In this document: piece after piece, positions 62,155-64,000 of the stretch | Layout of the letters: the number at the start of each line of letters is the position of its first letter | Numbering within the stretch: position 1 is the stretch's first letter | Assembly (NCBI RefSeq): GCF_005845365.1 | Contig: NZ_CP040509.1 | Coordinates: forward strand, 496,001 to 560,000 | Source of the DNA: Rhodoluna limnophila | GTDB taxonomy: Bacteria; Actinomycetota; Actinomycetes; Actinomycetales; Microbacteriaceae | Direction of reading: 5' to 3' | Length of the DNA stretch: 64,000 bases | Notes under the pieces: model-generated | Seen by the model: only the letters and a program-made list of their open reading frames with translations | Told to the model about the DNA's origin: nothing | Database searches by the model: none | Translations under genes and position numbers: made by a program

Positions 62155-64000
62155 TTATCCGTAGTAGGAATAGGCGACGATGCCGCGTTTGACTTTAGTG
62201 ACAGCAAGTTTTGCTGTTTCCGCAAGACCTGAATCTGCGGTTTGGGCAATTTGATCGAGCAGGTCAATGATTTGCTTGGTCCAACGGATAAAGTCACCGG
62301 CCAGCAAGTCAGCGCTGTCTAGCACCGTATCCAGGCGTGCGCCGCTTGCCCATCGATGGATTGGCAACGCCAGGCTTAGGTCCAACGGTGGCGTTTGGCG
62401 CAACTTGTGGTGGCGAGATAGTTCCTCGAGTTCGTGCCAAATATCCTGCGTAGTTTCAATTACCTCAGCAAAATTTCCCTTTGGAACCCTAGGTTCCCAC
62501 TCTTCATCTCGTCTGGCCTCATAGACCAGAGATGCTGCCACGGCGGCCAGTGACGGTGCATCCAAGTTCTTCCAAACACCTTCGCGCAGACACTCTGAAA
62601 TCAGCAGGTCGCGCTCGCCGTAGATGCGGGCCAAGGTTCGACCAGCGTCCAGGACGTCGTAATCTCCTTCTTGGTCAGGAGCGATGTAATTTAGGTCCGC
62701 CAGCATTCCGCAGATGCGGTCGAAGGTTTTCGCAACCTGATTGGTGCGCCCCTCGATCTGGTTGAGGATACCCTCCAGCTCACGCTGCAGTTTGAACCAA
62801 CGCTCGCCCCACCTGGCGTGGGCTTCGCGATCCTGACAACTGTGACAGGCGTGAGATCGCATGTCGCGCTTCAGCTGATTGAGGCGCTGTTCTTGAAGGT
62901 GGCGACCTTTGCTCTGGCGAATGTCTTTGCCTCGATCTGCGCGAACTCGGCTGGCCGCCAAAGCGCGCTCTAGGTCGCTGATTTCGCGTCGAATAGTGGC
63001 GTACTCAACGAAATCGCCCTTGTGGCACTCCATTGCCTTGGCATAACCATCCAGAGAAACCTGCTTTTCGCGGATTCCTCTTGCCAAACCAACCACCGAG
63101 CGGTCAGCTTGAAATTGGGCGAAAGAGGTTTCGAGCACTTCTCTTGCTCGCTCGCGACCAAATGCCTCAATCAGGTTTACAGCCATGTTGTAGGTAGGTC
63201 GGAATGGGCTCACCAACGGATAGGTGCGCTTGCTGGCAAGACCCGCAACGTTGTTTGGGTCCATGTTCGCACTCCACTGAATGACCGAATGTCCCTGAGT
63301 GTCGATACCTCGACGACCAGCGCGACCGGTCAATTGGGTGTACTCCCCCGGTGTGATTTGGACTCGGCCCTCGCCGTTGAATTTATCCAGGCGCTCAAGA
63401 ACCACGGTTCGAGCCGGCATGTTTATGCCCAGTGCCAAGGTCTCAGTCGCAAAAACCACCTTGACTAACTTGCGTAGAAAGAGTTCTTCGACAACCTCTT
63501 TGAACGCCGGCAACATACCTGCGTGGTGCGCGGCGACGCCCCGCTCCAATCCGCTAAGCCACTCAAAGTAACCAAGGGTAGCGAGGTCCTCATCGGCAAT
63601 GTTGTAGCACTTTTCTTCTACTACCCGGCGGATTTCTTGCTTTTCTTCAGTTGTCGTTAGGCGAATCGAGCTGCTTTGGCAAGCCTTCACCGCAGCCTCA
63701 CAGCCAACTCGGGAGAAGATAAAGAAGATCGCCGGTAGTAGCTCTGCCTCGTCAAGAATATCGACTATTTCAGGCTTCGAAATTCTAGGAATTCGTGCTT
63801 GCTGGGCGCGGGCTTCGTGGTACGAGACTTTCTTGCCTCGCTGAGGTCGGTTTATCGGCTGCCGCATCTTTGAGGCATGCATTTGAGCTAGTTCTGGGTT
63901 GACTCGTACGTCTTTACCCTGATCATCGAACAACTCGATGAGTTCGTCGCCAAAGAGTACGTGCTGGTTGAGTGGGACCGGTCGGATTTCAGAAACGATA
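62155..64000 (-). CDS. helY: DEAD/DEAH-box RNA helicase of the HelY/Mtr4 type, 5'-partial
   Basis: The gene runs off the right edge; about 615 C-terminal residues are present and the frame is open to base 64000. Visible are the RPVPLNQHV segment and the superfamily 2 motifs of the second RecA domain (AIFFIFSRVGCE, VAAHHAGMLP, VVFATETLALGINMPARTVV, QLTGRAGRRGID). A long charged insertion and a Cys-rich stretch (CHSCQDREAHARW) are followed by a C-terminal DSHCT-like helical domain. This is the Ski2/Mtr4-like helicase HelY (Rv2092c). The Walker A and DEVH region lies outside the window. A TTG at 63933 is not the true start. Confidence 0.9.
   Translation of the reverse strand, partial: IVSEIRPVPLNQHVLFGDELIELFDDQGKDVRVNPELAQMHASKMRQPINRPQRGKKVSYHEARAQQARIPRISKPEIVDILDEAELLPAIFFIFSRVGCEAAVKACQSSSIRLTTTEEKQEIRRVVEEKCYNIADEDLATLGYFEWLSGLERGVAAHHAGMLPAFKEVVEELFLRKLVKVVFATETLALGINMPARTVVLERLDKFNGEGRVQITPGEYTQLTGRAGRRGIDTQGHSVIQWSANMDPNNVAGLASKRTYPLVSPFRPTYNMAVNLIEAFGRERAREVLETSFAQFQADRSVVGLARGIREKQVSLDGYAKAMECHKGDFVEYATIRREISDLERALAASRVRADRGKDIRQSKGRHLQEQRLNQLKRDMRSHACHSCQDREAHARWGERWFKLQRELEGILNQIEGRTNQVAKTFDRICGMLADLNYIAPDQEGDYDVLDAGRTLARIYGERDLLISECLREGVWKNLDAPSLAAVAASLVYEARRDEEWEPRVPKGNFAEVIETTQDIWHELEELSRHHKLRQTPPLDLSLALPIHRWASGARLDTVLDSADLLAGDFIRWTKQIIDLLDQIAQTADSGLAETAKLAVTKVKRGIVAYSYYG

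Noticed and set aside
63931-63933. TTG at 63933 as start of a 592-residue helicase
   Set aside because: The frame continues upstream to the window edge with conserved helicase sequence (RPVPLNQHV), so the gene is simply cut by the window.
1-64000. Mobile elements, CRISPR arrays, tRNA or rRNA genes
   Set aside because: No transposase or integrase motifs, regularly spaced repeats or cloverleaf-like intergenic segments were seen; all gaps are short.

Overview
The window looks like a streamlined actinobacterial chromosome, most probably Microbacteriaceae. Supporting this are the actinobacterial gene set (RbpA, Wag31/DivIVA, SepF, FtsZ without FtsA, DUF3040 and DUF3043 proteins, FHA/GarA followed by FtsR, PknL next to an Rv2175c-type regulator, a bcc:aa3 oxidase with CtaF), gene order close to that of Mycobacterium and Corynebacterium, frequent GTG/TTG starts, and very short intergenic gaps. 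Base composition looks only mildly GC-rich by eye, unlike most Microbacteriaceae. I infer a small-genome freshwater 'Luna'-type lineage (Rhodoluna/Aquiluna-like), but this is not proven. No rRNA, tRNA, CRISPR array, prophage or insertion sequence was seen, and no gap between genes exceeds about 200 bases.

Layout. (1) 1-8195: a small membrane protein at the left edge, an FHA protein, FtsR, a second MerR regulator, two ParA/MinD-type ATPases flanking pyruvate carboxylase, and peptide deformylase. (2) 8196-17241: acyl-CoA ligase, ROK glucokinase, PlsC, class II DAHP synthase, PASTA kinase, Rv2175c-like DNA-binding protein, polyprenyl diphosphate synthase and a DUF3040 protein. (3) 17377-36564: the division and cell-wall cluster mraZ-rsmH-ftsL-ftsI-murE-murF-mraY-murD-ftsW-murG-murC-ftsQ-ftsZ-yggS-sepF-yggT-divIVA-lspA-rluD, most genes overlapping or abutting. 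(4) 36642-49158: dnaE, a flavin reductase, hisD, nrdR-nrdJ (B12-dependent ribonucleotide reductase), pyrD, a DUF3043 protein, an M20 dipeptidase and an ErpA-type Fe-S protein. (5) 49260-56943: the respiratory block ctaC-ctaD-ctaF on + and ctaE-qcrC-qcrA-qcrB on -, with an orphan TipAS-domain protein between. (6) 57027-64000: trpD, a very good dif site at 58138-58165, a Nudix hydrolase, GDPD, rbpA, and a - strand operon helicase-lnt-ppm1 that runs off the right edge.

The most informative non-coding signal is the dif site, which places the chromosome terminus in this window. Gene orientation fits: mostly + to its left, and a - strand operon to its right. Other regulatory signals are three 10-bp-spaced MraZ boxes before mraZ, two NrdR-like boxes 31 bp apart before nrdR-nrdJ, and a recurring leaderless pattern (TANNNT, then 6-7 bases, then the start codon) before nine genes without a ribosome binding site. 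I found no wholly new multi-gene system. The coding content is mostly conserved core, and the items worth testing are listed as findings. All function calls rest on reading motifs and family knowledge; no database search was run.
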